Assembly (NCBI RefSeq): GCF_021088345.1
Contig: NZ_CP088156.1
Coordinates: forward strand, 6,935,001 to 6,999,000
DNA length: 64,000 bases
Source of the DNA: Bradyrhizobium ontarionense
Lineage (GTDB): Bacteria > Pseudomonadota > Alphaproteobacteria > Rhizobiales > Xanthobacteraceae
Direction of reading: 5' to 3'
Shown here: piece after piece, positions 17,411-25,676 of the stretch
How positions within the stretch are numbered: position 1 is the stretch's first letter
Layout of the letters: each line of letters begins with the position of its first letter
Translations under genes and position numbers: made by a program
Notes under the pieces: model-generated
Databases searched by the model: none
What the model saw: the letters and a program-made list of their open reading frames with translations, nothing else
What the model was told of the DNA's origin: nothing

Positions 17411-18376
17411 ATGATATCAATCACTATCGTCGGTGCTCTCGGGGTGCTTGCCCTGGCCACGCGCGCCGGCGTCGCGGTGGTCGAAAGGCGCTATCCGCCG
17501 CAGGGCCAGGCGATCGGCGTCAACGGCGCCACCATCAATCTTGTGGATATCGGGCCGCGCGAGGCCGCGGGACCGCCGCTTCTGCTTGTCCATGGGGCGA
17601 GCTCGAACCTCGAGGCGATGCGCCGGCCGCTGGGCGACCTGCTGGCGCAGCGCCATCGGGTGCTGCTGGTCGATCGGCCCGGCCACGGATGGAGCTCGCG
17701 GGATCGCACCGAGGACTCCACGCCTGCCGTTCAGGCGCGCATGCTCGACGAGGCGCTGAGCCGGCTCGGCGTCGGTCCGGTGATCCTGGTGGTGCATTCC
17801 TGGAGCGGCGCGCTCGGCCTGCGCATGGCGCTGGACTTTCCCGGTCGGGTGGCCGGCCTTGTGATGCTGGCGCCGGTCGCCTATCCCTGGCGGGGCGGGG
17901 TCGGGCAATACAATGCGGCGGTGACGGTGCCGGTCGTCGGTCCCTTGCTGGCCCATACGATCACCCTCCCGCTCGGGCTTGCCCTGGTGACGCCGGGGGC
18001 GCGCGGCGTGTTCGCGCCGCAGCAGATGCCGGATGATTTCGTCGAGCAGAGCGCGACGCCGCTGCTGCTGCGGCCGCGCGAATTCATGGCCAATGCGCGC
18101 GACCTCGTCACGCTGAAGCAGGCGGTGACCGAGCAGGCGCCCCGCTACGGGGAGATCAAGGTCCCGGTCACGATCGTGGCCGGGGAGGCCGACCGGACGG
18201 TCTTCACCGACATCCATTCCCGCCCGTTCGCGCAAGCCGTGCCCCAGACCCGCCTGATCGTGCTGCCCGACCTCGGGCACATGGTGCAGAACGCCGTACC
18301 GGAGCTCGTCGTCAGTGAGGTCGAGCGCATGGTGGCTGCGGTCACCCCGGTCGAGGCGCCGGAGCCCTCGCCATGA
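17411..18376 (+). CDS. Alpha/beta hydrolase
   Basis: A 321-residue hydrolase. An N-terminal hydrophobic stretch (ISITIVGALGVLALATRAGVAVV) is a probable membrane anchor or signal. The fold is marked by the oxyanion segment LLVHGASSN, RPGHGWSSR, the nucleophile Ser in VVHSWSGALG, an acid in VAGEADRTVF and the catalytic His in LPDLGHMVQNAVP. The substrate is unknown. Start is uncertain: ATG 17411 begins directly at the hydrophobic segment, while ATG 17333 would add 26 polar residues. Its stop codon abuts the cytochrome gene's terminator on the other strand. Confidence 0.82.
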   Translation: MISITIVGALGVLALATRAGVAVVERRYPPQGQAIGVNGATINLVDIGPREAAGPPLLLVHGASSNLEAMRRPLGDLLAQRHRVLLVDRPGHGWSSRDRTEDSTPAVQARMLDEALSRLGVGPVILVVHSWSGALGLRMALDFPGRVAGLVMLAPVAYPWRGGVGQYNAAVTVPVVGPLLAHTITLPLGLALVTPGARGVFAPQQMPDDFVEQSATPLLLRPREFMANARDLVTLKQAVTEQAPRYGEIKVPVTIVAGEADRTVFTDIHSRPFAQAVPQTRLIVLPDLGHMVQNAVPELVVSEVERMVAAVTPVEAPEPSP

Positions 18377-18401
18377 AAAAGCCCCGGCGGCGGCCGGGGC
18401 T
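18376..18401 (-). terminator. Rho-independent terminator of the cytochrome c gene
   Basis: A perfect 9-bp stem (AGCCCCGGC / GCCGGGGCT) with a 4-base loop, followed on the minus strand by TTTTT. It lies 40 bases after the cytochrome stop codon. Confidence 0.85.
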
Positions 18402-18441
18402 CTGCAGTTCGCGCGCGAGTGGCGCAGTCGGCCGGCGGCCG

Positions 18442-18837
18442 TTACTGCTTCTGCTTGCCGTCCTTGTCGAACGACGAGACATACGCCCAGAGGTTGTTGA
18501 CCTCGGTCTCGTTCTTGATGCCGGCGAAGGTCATCTTGGTGCCGGGGATCTTGGCCTTCGGATCCTTGATGTATTCCTTGAAGACCGCCTCGTTCCAGGT
18601 GATGCCCGAGTTCTTGTTGGCGTCCGAGTAATTGTAGTCCGCAGCAGTGCCCGACTTGCGGCCGTCGAGGCCGTTGAGCTCCGGGCCCACCTTGTTCTTC
18701 GCCCCTTCGCCGATCGCATGGCAGGGCAGGCACTTGTTGAAGGACGTCTTGCCGGCGGCTGCATCCTGCGCCAGCGCGGCAGACGCCAGCGACGACGAGG
18801 CGAGAATGACGAGCGCGCTCAAAGTCAGGTTCTTCAT
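18442..18837 (-). CDS. cycA: Class I cytochrome c (c550/c2 type, CycA-like)
   Basis: A 131-residue periplasmic haem protein. The signal peptide is residues 1-23 (cleavage after ALA). Haem attachment is CLPCH (Cys36, Cys39, His40). The axial Met is Met102 in GTKMTFAGI. Length and wording match the soluble cytochrome c550 of Bradyrhizobium, which shuttles electrons between the bc1 complex and terminal oxidases or denitrification enzymes. It is monocistronic, with its own terminator, and divergent from glcD across 208 bases that must hold both promoters. Confidence 0.92.
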   Translation of the reverse strand: MKNLTLSALVILASSSLASAALAQDAAAGKTSFNKCLPCHAIGEGAKNKVGPELNGLDGRKSGTAADYNYSDANKNSGITWNEAVFKEYIKDPKAKIPGTKMTFAGIKNETEVNNLWAYVSSFDKDGKQKQ

Positions 18838-19045
18838 GGATCAGGCTCTGTGGGTTACGAGACGGGTTTGCGCGCAGGTTGTGGCATGGCCTCAAGCGAC
18901 GCACAAGCGGGGATGCGCTGATGGAAATCAGCATAATGGCTGAGCTTGTTGCCCTGCCGCAAAGTGCGGCAGCTGATCCGCTGCCTATCCAAACCGTTTC
19001 GGTTGTGATTGATATGCCAAGACAAATCGAGGCCGGAGGAACGCG

Positions 19046-20539
19046 ATGGCGATCATGATGCCGGAAGCTGATCAAGCCGTGCTGGCGCGCCGCGACGGAA
19101 TCGTTGCTGCACTGCGTGCGATCGTGCCCGGCGAAGGTGTGATTGATAGCGCCGCAGAGATGCTGCCCTACGAGTCCGACGGCTTGATGGCCTACCGGCA
19201 GCCACCGATGGTGGTGGTGCTGCCGGAGACCACCAGGCAGGTCTCCGAGGTCCTGAAATACTGCCACGAGCAGGGCATCAAGGTGGTCCCCCGCGGCTCG
19301 GGAACGTCGCTGTCCGGCGGCGCGCTGCCGCTGGCCGATGGCGTGCTGCTCGGGCTCGGCAAGTTCAAGCGCATCCGCGACATCGACTTCGACAACCGCG
19401 TCGTGGTCACCGAACCCGGCGTCACCAATCTCGCCATCAGCCAGGCGGTCGCGCATGCCGGCTTCTACTATGCGCCGGACCCGTCGTCGCAGATCGCCTG
19501 CTCGATCGGCGGCAACGTCGCGGAGAATTCCGGCGGCGTGCACTGCCTGAAATACGGCATGACCACCAACAACGTGCTCGGCTGCGAGATCGTCCTGATG
19601 ACCGGCGAGGTCTTGCGCATCGGCGGCAAATGCGCCGAGAACGCCGGCTACGATCTGATGGGATTGATCACCGGCTCGGAAGGCCTGCTCGGCGTCGTCA
19701 CCGAAGTCACGGTTCGCATCCTGCAGAAGCCCGAGACGGCGCGCGCGCTGATGGTCGGTTTCGCCGAGGTCGAGGCGGCCGGCGAATGCGTCGCCCGCAT
19801 CATCGGTGCCGGCATCATTCCTGGCGGCATGGAGATGATGGACAAGCCGGCGATCCACGCGGCTGAGGCCTTCGTGCATGCCGGCTATCCGCTCGACGTC
19901 GAGGCGCTGCTGATCATCGAGCTCGACGGCCCCGGCGTCGAGGTCGACGAGCTGATCGGCCGGGTCGAGGCGATCGCCAATGGCTGCGGCTCGACGACCT
20001 GTCGCATCTCGACCTCCGAGGCCGAGCGCAATTTGTTCTGGGCCGGACGCAAGGCCGCCTTTCCGGCGGTCGGCCGGATCTCGCCGGACTATCTCTGCAT
20101 GGACGGCACGATCCCGCGCGGCGCGCTGCCGAAGGCGCTGGCGCGCATCCGCGAGCTGTCGGAGAAGTACCAGCTCGGCTGCGCCAACGTGTTCCACGCT
20201 GGCGACGGCAATCTGCATCCGCTGATCCTCTACGACGCCAACAAGCCGGGCGAGATGGAGCGCGCGGAGGCGTTCGGCGCCGACATCCTGCGCTGCTGCG
20301 TCGAGCTCGGCGGAGTCCTGACCGGCGAGCACGGCGTCGGCATCGAGAAGCGCGATTTGATGCCGGAGATGTTCACCGAGATCGATCTCAACCAGCAGCA
20401 GCGGGTCAAGTGCGCGTTCGACGCCCGCGGCCTGCTCAACCCCGGCAAGGTGTTTCCGACCCTGCACCGCTGCGCCGAACTCGGCCGCATGCATGTCCAC
20501 GGCGGCAAGCTCGCGTTTCCGGACCTGCCGAGATTCTGA
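19046..20539 (+). CDS. glcD: Glycolate oxidase subunit GlcD, FAD-linked
   Basis: A 497-residue flavoprotein of the VAO/PCMH family that oxidises glycolate (or D-lactate) to glyoxylate. The FAD pyrophosphate segment is VVPRGSGTSLSGGALPL (80-96). Further marks are PDPSSQIACSIGGNVAENSGG, GLITGSEGLLGVVTE, the substrate/metal segment CANVFHAGDGNLHP and the C-terminal GEHGVG. Length equals E. coli GlcD (499). GGAGGAA precedes ATG 19046. Its usual partners GlcE and GlcF lie on the same strand but 11 kb away, beyond a repeat block and an accessory island. Confidence 0.93.
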   Translation: MAIMMPEADQAVLARRDGIVAALRAIVPGEGVIDSAAEMLPYESDGLMAYRQPPMVVVLPETTRQVSEVLKYCHEQGIKVVPRGSGTSLSGGALPLADGVLLGLGKFKRIRDIDFDNRVVVTEPGVTNLAISQAVAHAGFYYAPDPSSQIACSIGGNVAENSGGVHCLKYGMTTNNVLGCEIVLMTGEVLRIGGKCAENAGYDLMGLITGSEGLLGVVTEVTVRILQKPETARALMVGFAEVEAAGECVARIIGAGIIPGGMEMMDKPAIHAAEAFVHAGYPLDVEALLIIELDGPGVEVDELIGRVEAIANGCGSTTCRISTSEAERNLFWAGRKAAFPAVGRISPDYLCMDGTIPRGALPKALARIRELSEKYQLGCANVFHAGDGNLHPLILYDANKPGEMERAEAFGADILRCCVELGGVLTGEHGVGIEKRDLMPEMFTEIDLNQQQRVKCAFDARGLLNPGKVFPTLHRCAELGRMHVHGGKLAFPDLPRF

Positions 20540-20616
20540 AAAGGGCGCGCGCGGGCAGGGCGGTGTCATCGGTCGTCCGCCCGACTTGACGTCCGCCCGA
20601 TCGCGCAACGACAAAT

Positions 20617-20754
20617 CGTAGGGTGGGCAAAGCGACGCCGAACGGCGGCGCGTGCCCACCGCCTGTCAGCGCGTTGCGCGGCGAGACGGTGGGCACGGCG
20701 CCACTGCGATCGCGCGTGAGGAGAGCGCAGCGCCGCGCCTTTGCCCACCCTACG
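20617..20754. repeat. Palindromic repeat (cgtagggtgggcaaag family)
   Basis: The ends CGTAGGGTGGGCAAAG and CTTTGCCCACCCTACG are exact reverse complements. Internal matches CGTGCCCACCG / CGGTGGGCACGG form a second stem. It sits 78 bases after glcD and may end its transcript. Confidence 0.85.
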
Positions 20755-20777
20755 GCTCCGTCGCTCGTCTTTCCCCG

Positions 20778-20933
20778 CGTCATTCCGGGGCGCCCCAGGG
20801 CGAGCCCGGAATCCATAACCACAGGCCAATATGCGAGGCACGCGCGTCGCTCCATCTCGTTCCAACAACATCCCCCTGTGGCTATGGATTCCGGGCTCGC
20901 GCGATGCGCGCCCCGGAATGACGGCGAGAGAGC
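20778..20933. repeat. Dispersed palindromic repeat (cattccggg family), copy 2
   Basis: It begins CGTCATTCCGGGGCGC and ends GCGCCCCGGAATGACG (exact pairing), with GAATCCATAACCACAGG / CCTGTGGCTATGGATTC inside. Same family as 1234-1440. Confidence 0.85.
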
Positions 20934-21016
20934 CGTCCTCATCACCTCCGCCTCCATCCGCAAACGCACGCCAATATCCCCGCGACGCGTTGCGCCCGAG
21001 TGATGCCATCGACACC

Positions 21017-21390
21017 GCCCTCAAAATCATCGAGAGGGCGCAGGGAATGCCGGGTGAAGGCCTCACCCATGGCCCGCCTGCGAAAAAAATGCAGGCGGCA
21101 GGTACCACAGGTTCAGCCGATCAACCGGCATTCCCCGCGCGGCGGTCTTAACGCTTATACGTGATCTCCCCGGGGACCGGCTTGATTGCCCCCGTCGCCC
21201 GCATGCCCGTTTCCGAGCATCGCAGGGCTTGGTCTCAGCACCGGGAGACCAGGACCACACGATTTCACGTCCGCGTCGCAGTCGTTCGTCGGCATGATCA
21301 GATCACGCTGCGACCCGACACGGCCACCGCATCCCCACCTCGCATATCGTGACGACCGCGCGTACGCCCCTCTCGGTGAGGCGGGATGGG
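21017..21390 (-). repeat. Dispersed ~370-bp repeat (spurious-ORF family), copy B
   Basis: The reverse complement of this segment aligns with 1500-1868 throughout, including GAGGGGCGT near its start, GACGTGAA..GTGTGGTCCTGG, GGGGAATGCCGG and the terminal GCATTCCC. It is the last dispersed repeat before the AT-richer island. Confidence 0.75.
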
Positions 21391-21864
21391 GGCAGGATCG
21401 CACGATTTCTGTAAAAACGAAAGAAGAAAATTCTGTCGTTCGGAGGAGGCCTGCCGCTCTGCGTTGAAATCGCTTGCGAAATGAGTTTTTCCGCGCTGGG
21501 CGATTTCTGTCGCTGTCGGCTGCTCTTTGAGGTGAGATCGCGCAAAAACGCAAAAGGTGATTTGCCGACGCTTTGGCATCCAAGTTGGCTGACTACTATC
21601 GCCGCGCTCCCAGATGACCAGGGAATGCATGGTCTCTGTTTCGGCATCAGCCCCACAGCATTACCGTAACCGCGCTCTCGCTCAAGTTTCTCGCGACCGT
21701 CGTCAGCCTCACGAGAGTGCACTGCAACATGCAGAGTCCGGCGGGCTCCGCCTTTTCTGTCGATATAGGGCGGAAATTGGTTCCCGCTCCTTTTGCAAGA
21801 ACCTATGCTACTACTCTCCTACACGAATAGAGTTCGCAGATTAGCGCCTTCCCGTGCAGTAGCT
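21391..21864 (+). other. Non-coding leader of the island, base composition shift
   Basis: No convincing gene is seen. Sequence is visibly richer in A/T runs (TTTTTACAGAAAT on the minus strand, GCGCAAAAACGCAAAAGG on the plus strand) than the flanks. It must contain the promoter of the three-gene ABC-3C operon; no promoter could be placed confidently. Confidence 0.4.
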
Positions 21865-23037
21865 ATGGATGTTGCTCTAAAACCGGTCAAACATTCTGCG
21901 CAAGGTCCATATCTTGGATTTGGCCTGCAGCCCGTACGCATGTGCAGGCATCTTTTGCGTTGTCAAACCGGGGCCCAGGTGTCGCTAGAACTCCTCGACG
22001 ACGTTGCCGTGCATTATCCCAACGGCTCGGTGGACGTGGAGCAGACGAAAAGCGCGACTCGGAAAAATCCTGTGTCGGACTGGTCGATAGAGCTATGGAA
22101 GACCTTTTCAAATTGGGCAGAGGCGCTTGCTGCAGGCGAACTTATTGCGAACAAGACACGCTTCACGCTGTACGTCACTCCACAGAGAACGGGAGAATTT
22201 GTTTCCGCATTGCATGCGGCAACCACCATCGAAGAAGTTACCGCTGTCCTCGCCTACATCAAAAGCAAGTTAGCGCGGCTGAGAGAGCCGCGAGAGTGCG
22301 ATACATATCTCAATAACTTCCTGAACGCTCCGCCGGAGCACCAGCAGACAATAATCTCCAACTTTAGATTCATCTCGGATACCGACGATCCAGTTGCGGA
22401 GATTCGCGAGCTTATCGCCGCCACGGTAAACCCCGCTTTGTGGGACGACATCTGTGCGTATGGCATCGGCCTAGCCAAGGAGCGAACGGACCGGAGAATA
22501 CGCGACAAGCTAGCACCGATTCTCGATGGTGATCGGTTCAAGAGTGATTTCCGTCTGTTTGTTCAGAAGACCAATACACCCGCGCTTTTGACCTCATTCA
22601 CGACCGCGCCACCACCTGCAGAACTGAAGGCAGTCGTAGAATCGCGCCCAGCTTTTATCCAGCAGCTGGAATTGATCGGTGTGGAGAACTCAGAAGTCGT
22701 GAGAGCGGTTAGCGATTATCTTCGTACCTCCGCTGATAAAACGACCTGGGCAGAAGCCGGTCTCGTTTTCGAAGAGAGCCTTTCGGATTGGGATGAGTTC
22801 CTGATCGCTCGCCATGGCTCAATTAAAGGTGAAGTAGCTGATCTTCACGGGGAAAAAGAGGCCAATGTCCGCGGTCGGTTGCTTTATCGGCAGTGCGCGA
22901 AGATGGAAGCGGCTCTCGACGGTCGTAGCGTCCCAAGTCACTTCGTGCATGGATCGTTTAATGACCTCGCCAACCTATTGAAGCTCGGATGGCATCCCGA
23001 CTACGCGGCCTTGCTTGGCGACACCCATCATGAATAG
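21865..23037 (+). CDS. ABC-3C system effector: nuclease-like N-terminal domain plus ABC-3C C-terminal region
   Basis: About 390 residues (from ATG 21865). The N-terminal part has the pattern of Cap4/DUF4297-like restriction-endonuclease-fold domains: SLELLDDVAVH (Glu42, Asp45, Asp46) then DVEQTKSA, giving a QxK catalytic-type motif (Gln60, Lys62). The remaining ~300 helical residues match no family I can name; ABC-3C effectors carry a C-terminal region here that links them to the ATPase. Known for the class: effector, small middle component and DUF3732-type ATPase form predicted anti-phage/conflict systems. The order here, with overlapping genes, fits exactly. Cleavage of DNA is inferred. Start is uncertain, since the frame is open to 21793 and no strong RBS is seen. 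Confidence 0.72.
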   Translation: MDVALKPVKHSAQGPYLGFGLQPVRMCRHLLRCQTGAQVSLELLDDVAVHYPNGSVDVEQTKSATRKNPVSDWSIELWKTFSNWAEALAAGELIANKTRFTLYVTPQRTGEFVSALHAATTIEEVTAVLAYIKSKLARLREPRECDTYLNNFLNAPPEHQQTIISNFRFISDTDDPVAEIRELIAATVNPALWDDICAYGIGLAKERTDRRIRDKLAPILDGDRFKSDFRLFVQKTNTPALLTSFTTAPPPAELKAVVESRPAFIQQLELIGVENSEVVRAVSDYLRTSADKTTWAEAGLVFEESLSDWDEFLIARHGSIKGEVADLHGEKEANVRGRLLYRQCAKMEAALDGRSVPSHFVHGSFNDLANLLKLGWHPDYAALLGDTHHE

Positions 23038-23524
23038 GTCGCTTTCCGAATTGGAGATTATTCAGAATCCAGCACTTGGCGCATATCTCCTTTGGCGCTT
23101 CGGCGTAAGCTACCAAGCGAGCGATGGGCGCCAAGCTCCCTTTCACCTCTTTTTCCTCGTCTTGCCGCTGGTATTGCATCGGCACACGCTCAGCAAAATT
23201 TCATCAACACAGCGTGCATCCGGACTGGCGTTGTTCGCCGCGAAGCTGGCCGAAGAGCGCGAAAATTTGATGGCGATACACAACCGCACACTCTCATTGC
23301 GTCGACTGAGCTTGCAGTCCCTCGCCATGGGCGCGGACCATCGTTTGCTCTCCATCAGCGCCACGGACGCGACCGTGCGGGCCAATACGGCGGATGAACG
23401 GTTCCGCGTCCCGACATTGCCCGACCGCCTCACGTCACTCGCCCGCGCTCCTGAGAAGCTCGGTTATTGGTGCTCACAATTTTCGCTGCACCAAATAGCC
23501 AAAACTCTGATGGTTGATTTTTAA
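23030..23524 (+). CDS. ABC-3C system middle component
   Basis: 164 residues. The sequence NPALGAYLLWRFGVSYQ, FHLFFLVLPLVLHRHTLSKI, the S/T-rich QRASGLALFAAKL and the late LPDRLTSLARAPEKLGYWCSQF fit the small 'middle component' that always sits between effector and ATPase genes in ABC three-component systems. Its job is thought to be an adaptor; it has no catalytic motif. ATG 23030 overlaps the upstream stop by eight bases and its own stop shares one base with the next start (TAATG), so all three genes are translationally coupled, implying fixed stoichiometry. Confidence 0.75.
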   Translation: MNRSLSELEIIQNPALGAYLLWRFGVSYQASDGRQAPFHLFFLVLPLVLHRHTLSKISSTQRASGLALFAAKLAEERENLMAIHNRTLSLRRLSLQSLAMGADHRLLSISATDATVRANTADERFRVPTLPDRLTSLARAPEKLGYWCSQFSLHQIAKTLMVDF

Positions 23525-25491
23525 TGTATTTCCAATTGAGCAAACTCATTCTTTGGCCGCGCCATGATGTTGAACCCCGGGTCGTTGATTTTGAGCTCGG
23601 CGCCGTCAACGTAATCAGCGGCGCCTCAAAGACCGGAAAGTCCGCCGTCATCCCCATCATCGATTATTGCCTCGGCTCCGAAAAATGCACGGTGCCGGTT
23701 GGCGTTATTCGCGAAAACTGCACTTGGTTCGGCATAGTGATAAATACCATTGAGGGGCAGAAACTTCTGGCCCGGCGAGCACCCGGCGATCAGCAAAGCA
23801 CCGGCGATATGTATTTCATTGAGGGGCCGAACGTTGATGTACCGCGTCGCATCGAGGGAAAGAACCACAACCTCGACACTGTGAAGGCATCGCTTAATCG
23901 GCTCGCCGGCTTGACCAACCTAGGCTTCGATCCGTCGTCGGAAGACGGCTTCAAGTCGAGGCCCAGCTTTCGAGATTTAATCGCCTTCAACTTTCAGCCT
24001 CAAAATATCGTGGCCAATCCCGACGTACTGTTTTTCAAGGCCGACACAAATGAACATCGCGAGAAGCTTAAGACCATTTTTCCTTATGTCCTAAACGCCG
24101 TAACCGCCGAAGTGCTGCAAGCGCGGTTCGAACTGGATCAGGTAAATCGAAGCCTGCGTCGGAAGGAAAGTGAGTTGCGTGCTCTCGTGGCCGCGAATGC
24201 GGCTTGGCAGGCCGAGGCGCAAGCATGGGTGCGCCAAGCAATCGAACTAGGTGTTATTGAGGCAGATAGCGTGCTGCCCGCCGGCTGGTCTGATATTCTC
24301 GACCTCCTTCGTGCTATTGCGAGATCGAAAGGATCGAATGCTCGGCCTTCGCTGCGAGGACTTGATACGACTCTTGGTAGGCTCGACGACCTCAGGACGC
24401 AGGAGACCGCACAAGCGGCATCACTCGCCGAGCACCGGCAGCGACTCAACGAATTGCGTCGGCTTCGAGAAAGCGCGGATGCGTTTGGGGCATCCATCCA
24501 TATCCAGCGTGACAGACTCGCTCTTGCAAAATGGCTAAGGGATCTGACGGTCGCCGTTCCGTCCGAGAGTCTCGTAGCAGTAGGGCGTGGTGGCAGAGAC
24601 GAATTGCTTTTGCTTTGTGACAATCTGGAGGAGATCGAGGTTAAGCTCCGGGCGCAGCCGACTTTGTCGGACACGCTTGACAAGGAAACGCATCGCGTAC
24701 GGGTCGCAACGGAAGAAGCTCTCAATGCTCTCAACGAGACCCGGGCGGAGATTGCAAACCTGGAACGCCGCTCCGAGGCCGCGCAGGCGGCGGCCGATCA
24801 TTTCGACCGGACGGAAAGATTCCTTGGGCGGGTGGAGCAAGCCCTCGTGTTGTACGATCGCGCAGATCAATCCTCCACTTTGCGAGATGAAATCGCCAAG
24901 CTGCGGGCGCTCGCCGGCGAACTACAGGGGATCATCGCCGAGGCCGGCGTCCAGCGAAAACTGCGAAATGCGGCTACGCTTGTGGAAAGCGCGGTCAACC
25001 GCTTCATTCCTCAGCTCGATGCGGAGTGGAAGGACGCACCCGTGCAGCTTGCGATCGACGATCTAACGATAAAGGTCGTTCGCGGAACACGCAGCGACTT
25101 TCTCTGGGAAATCGGGAGCGGCGCGAACTGGCTTGCTTATCACATTGCAACGACACTTGCGCTGCAGGAGTTTTTTCTATCCGAGACCAATCATTGCGTG
25201 CCTTATCTCCTTGTCTATGACCAACCCAGCCAAGTCTATTTTCCGAAGCGAGCGGCCACCCGGGATGACGATCGGGGCATCGACCCTCAATTTCGCGATG
25301 AAGAGGACATTCAAGCGGTGCGCAAGGTCTTCGCCCTTTTGGGACAGCAAGCCGTTGTGCATAAGGGTCGCTTGCAAATCGTTATTCTTGATCACGCAGG
25401 TGAGGACGTTTGGGGCGGCCTCCCGGGTGTGCGGCTCATTGAGGAATGGCGCGGACCTCACGCACTGGTTCCGCGAGAGTGGTACCAATAG
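23524..25491 (+). CDS. ABC-3C system ATPase (DUF3732-type, SMC/Rad50-like)
   Basis: 655 residues. Walker A is GASKTGKS (33-40), directly after an N-terminal strand, as in SMC/Rad50-like ATPases. Q-loop region FNFQPQNIVANPDVLFF follows near 155-170. The centre (about 190-480) is a long Leu/Glu/Arg/Ala-rich helical stretch, a probable coiled coil. The C-terminal half-site has a signature-like GSGANWLAYH (from 531), a Walker B-like PYLLVYDQPSQVYFP (Asp566) and ILDHAGEDVW (His624). DQPSQVYFP is characteristic of DUF3732 proteins. No membrane segments, so it is not a transporter. Likely senses or handles nucleic acid and controls the effector (inference). Confidence 0.85.
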   Translation: MYFQLSKLILWPRHDVEPRVVDFELGAVNVISGASKTGKSAVIPIIDYCLGSEKCTVPVGVIRENCTWFGIVINTIEGQKLLARRAPGDQQSTGDMYFIEGPNVDVPRRIEGKNHNLDTVKASLNRLAGLTNLGFDPSSEDGFKSRPSFRDLIAFNFQPQNIVANPDVLFFKADTNEHREKLKTIFPYVLNAVTAEVLQARFELDQVNRSLRRKESELRALVAANAAWQAEAQAWVRQAIELGVIEADSVLPAGWSDILDLLRAIARSKGSNARPSLRGLDTTLGRLDDLRTQETAQAASLAEHRQRLNELRRLRESADAFGASIHIQRDRLALAKWLRDLTVAVPSESLVAVGRGGRDELLLLCDNLEEIEVKLRAQPTLSDTLDKETHRVRVATEEALNALNETRAEIANLERRSEAAQAAADHFDRTERFLGRVEQALVLYDRADQSSTLRDEIAKLRALAGELQGIIAEAGVQRKLRNAATLVESAVNRFIPQLDAEWKDAPVQLAIDDLTIKVVRGTRSDFLWEIGSGANWLAYHIATTLALQEFFLSETNHCVPYLLVYDQPSQVYFPKRAATRDDDRGIDPQFRDEEDIQAVRKVFALLGQQAVVHKGRLQIVILDHAGEDVWGGLPGVRLIEEWRGPHALVPREWYQ

Positions 25492-25573
25492 GAGGCACGA
25501 CGCGGCCGTCAAGCGCAGCGTCACCGTAATTTCCGGCAGCGCCATGGACTCTAAACAGTCGTTTCGTGCCTCC
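25491..25573. repeat. 10-bp perfect inverted repeat behind the ABC-3C operon
   Basis: GGAGGCACGA (25491-25500) and TCGTGCCTCC (25564-25573) are exact reverse complements separated by 63 bases. It starts on the last base of the ATPase stop codon and lies between the convergent modules of the island. It could be a transcript-end structure or a small structured RNA; no T-tract follows. Confidence 0.45.
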
Positions 25574-25676
25574 ACCGTTCGCAGTGGGCTCTCGGCCAAG
25601 TAAAAAATGTCTCGTCGAAAAGTTCTAAGCGGTCCCGGTATCCGGCGTCCGAACTTATGCCGGGCACTTCTGTTCT

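Noticed and set aside
17417..20659. Very long (over 1000 codons) open frame on the minus strand
   Set aside because: It runs antisense through the hydrolase, cytochrome and glcD genes; high-GC genomes often leave such frames open. The sequence is His/Asp/Arg-rich with no domain.
20540..21390. Insertion-sequence remnants after glcD
   Set aside because: The segments are palindromic non-coding repeats; no transposase fragments or target duplications were seen.
21865..25491. CBASS or other cyclic-nucleotide defence, because the effector resembles Cap4-type nucleases
   Set aside because: No CD-NTase or SAVED domain is encoded nearby, and the gene order fits ABC-3C instead.
25473..25595. Possible tRNA-like element behind the ABC-3C operon (acceptor-like complementarity and a GGACTCTAAA segment)
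   Set aside because: No canonical T-arm, wrong spacing for a cloverleaf and no D-arm; only the simple inverted repeat is supported.
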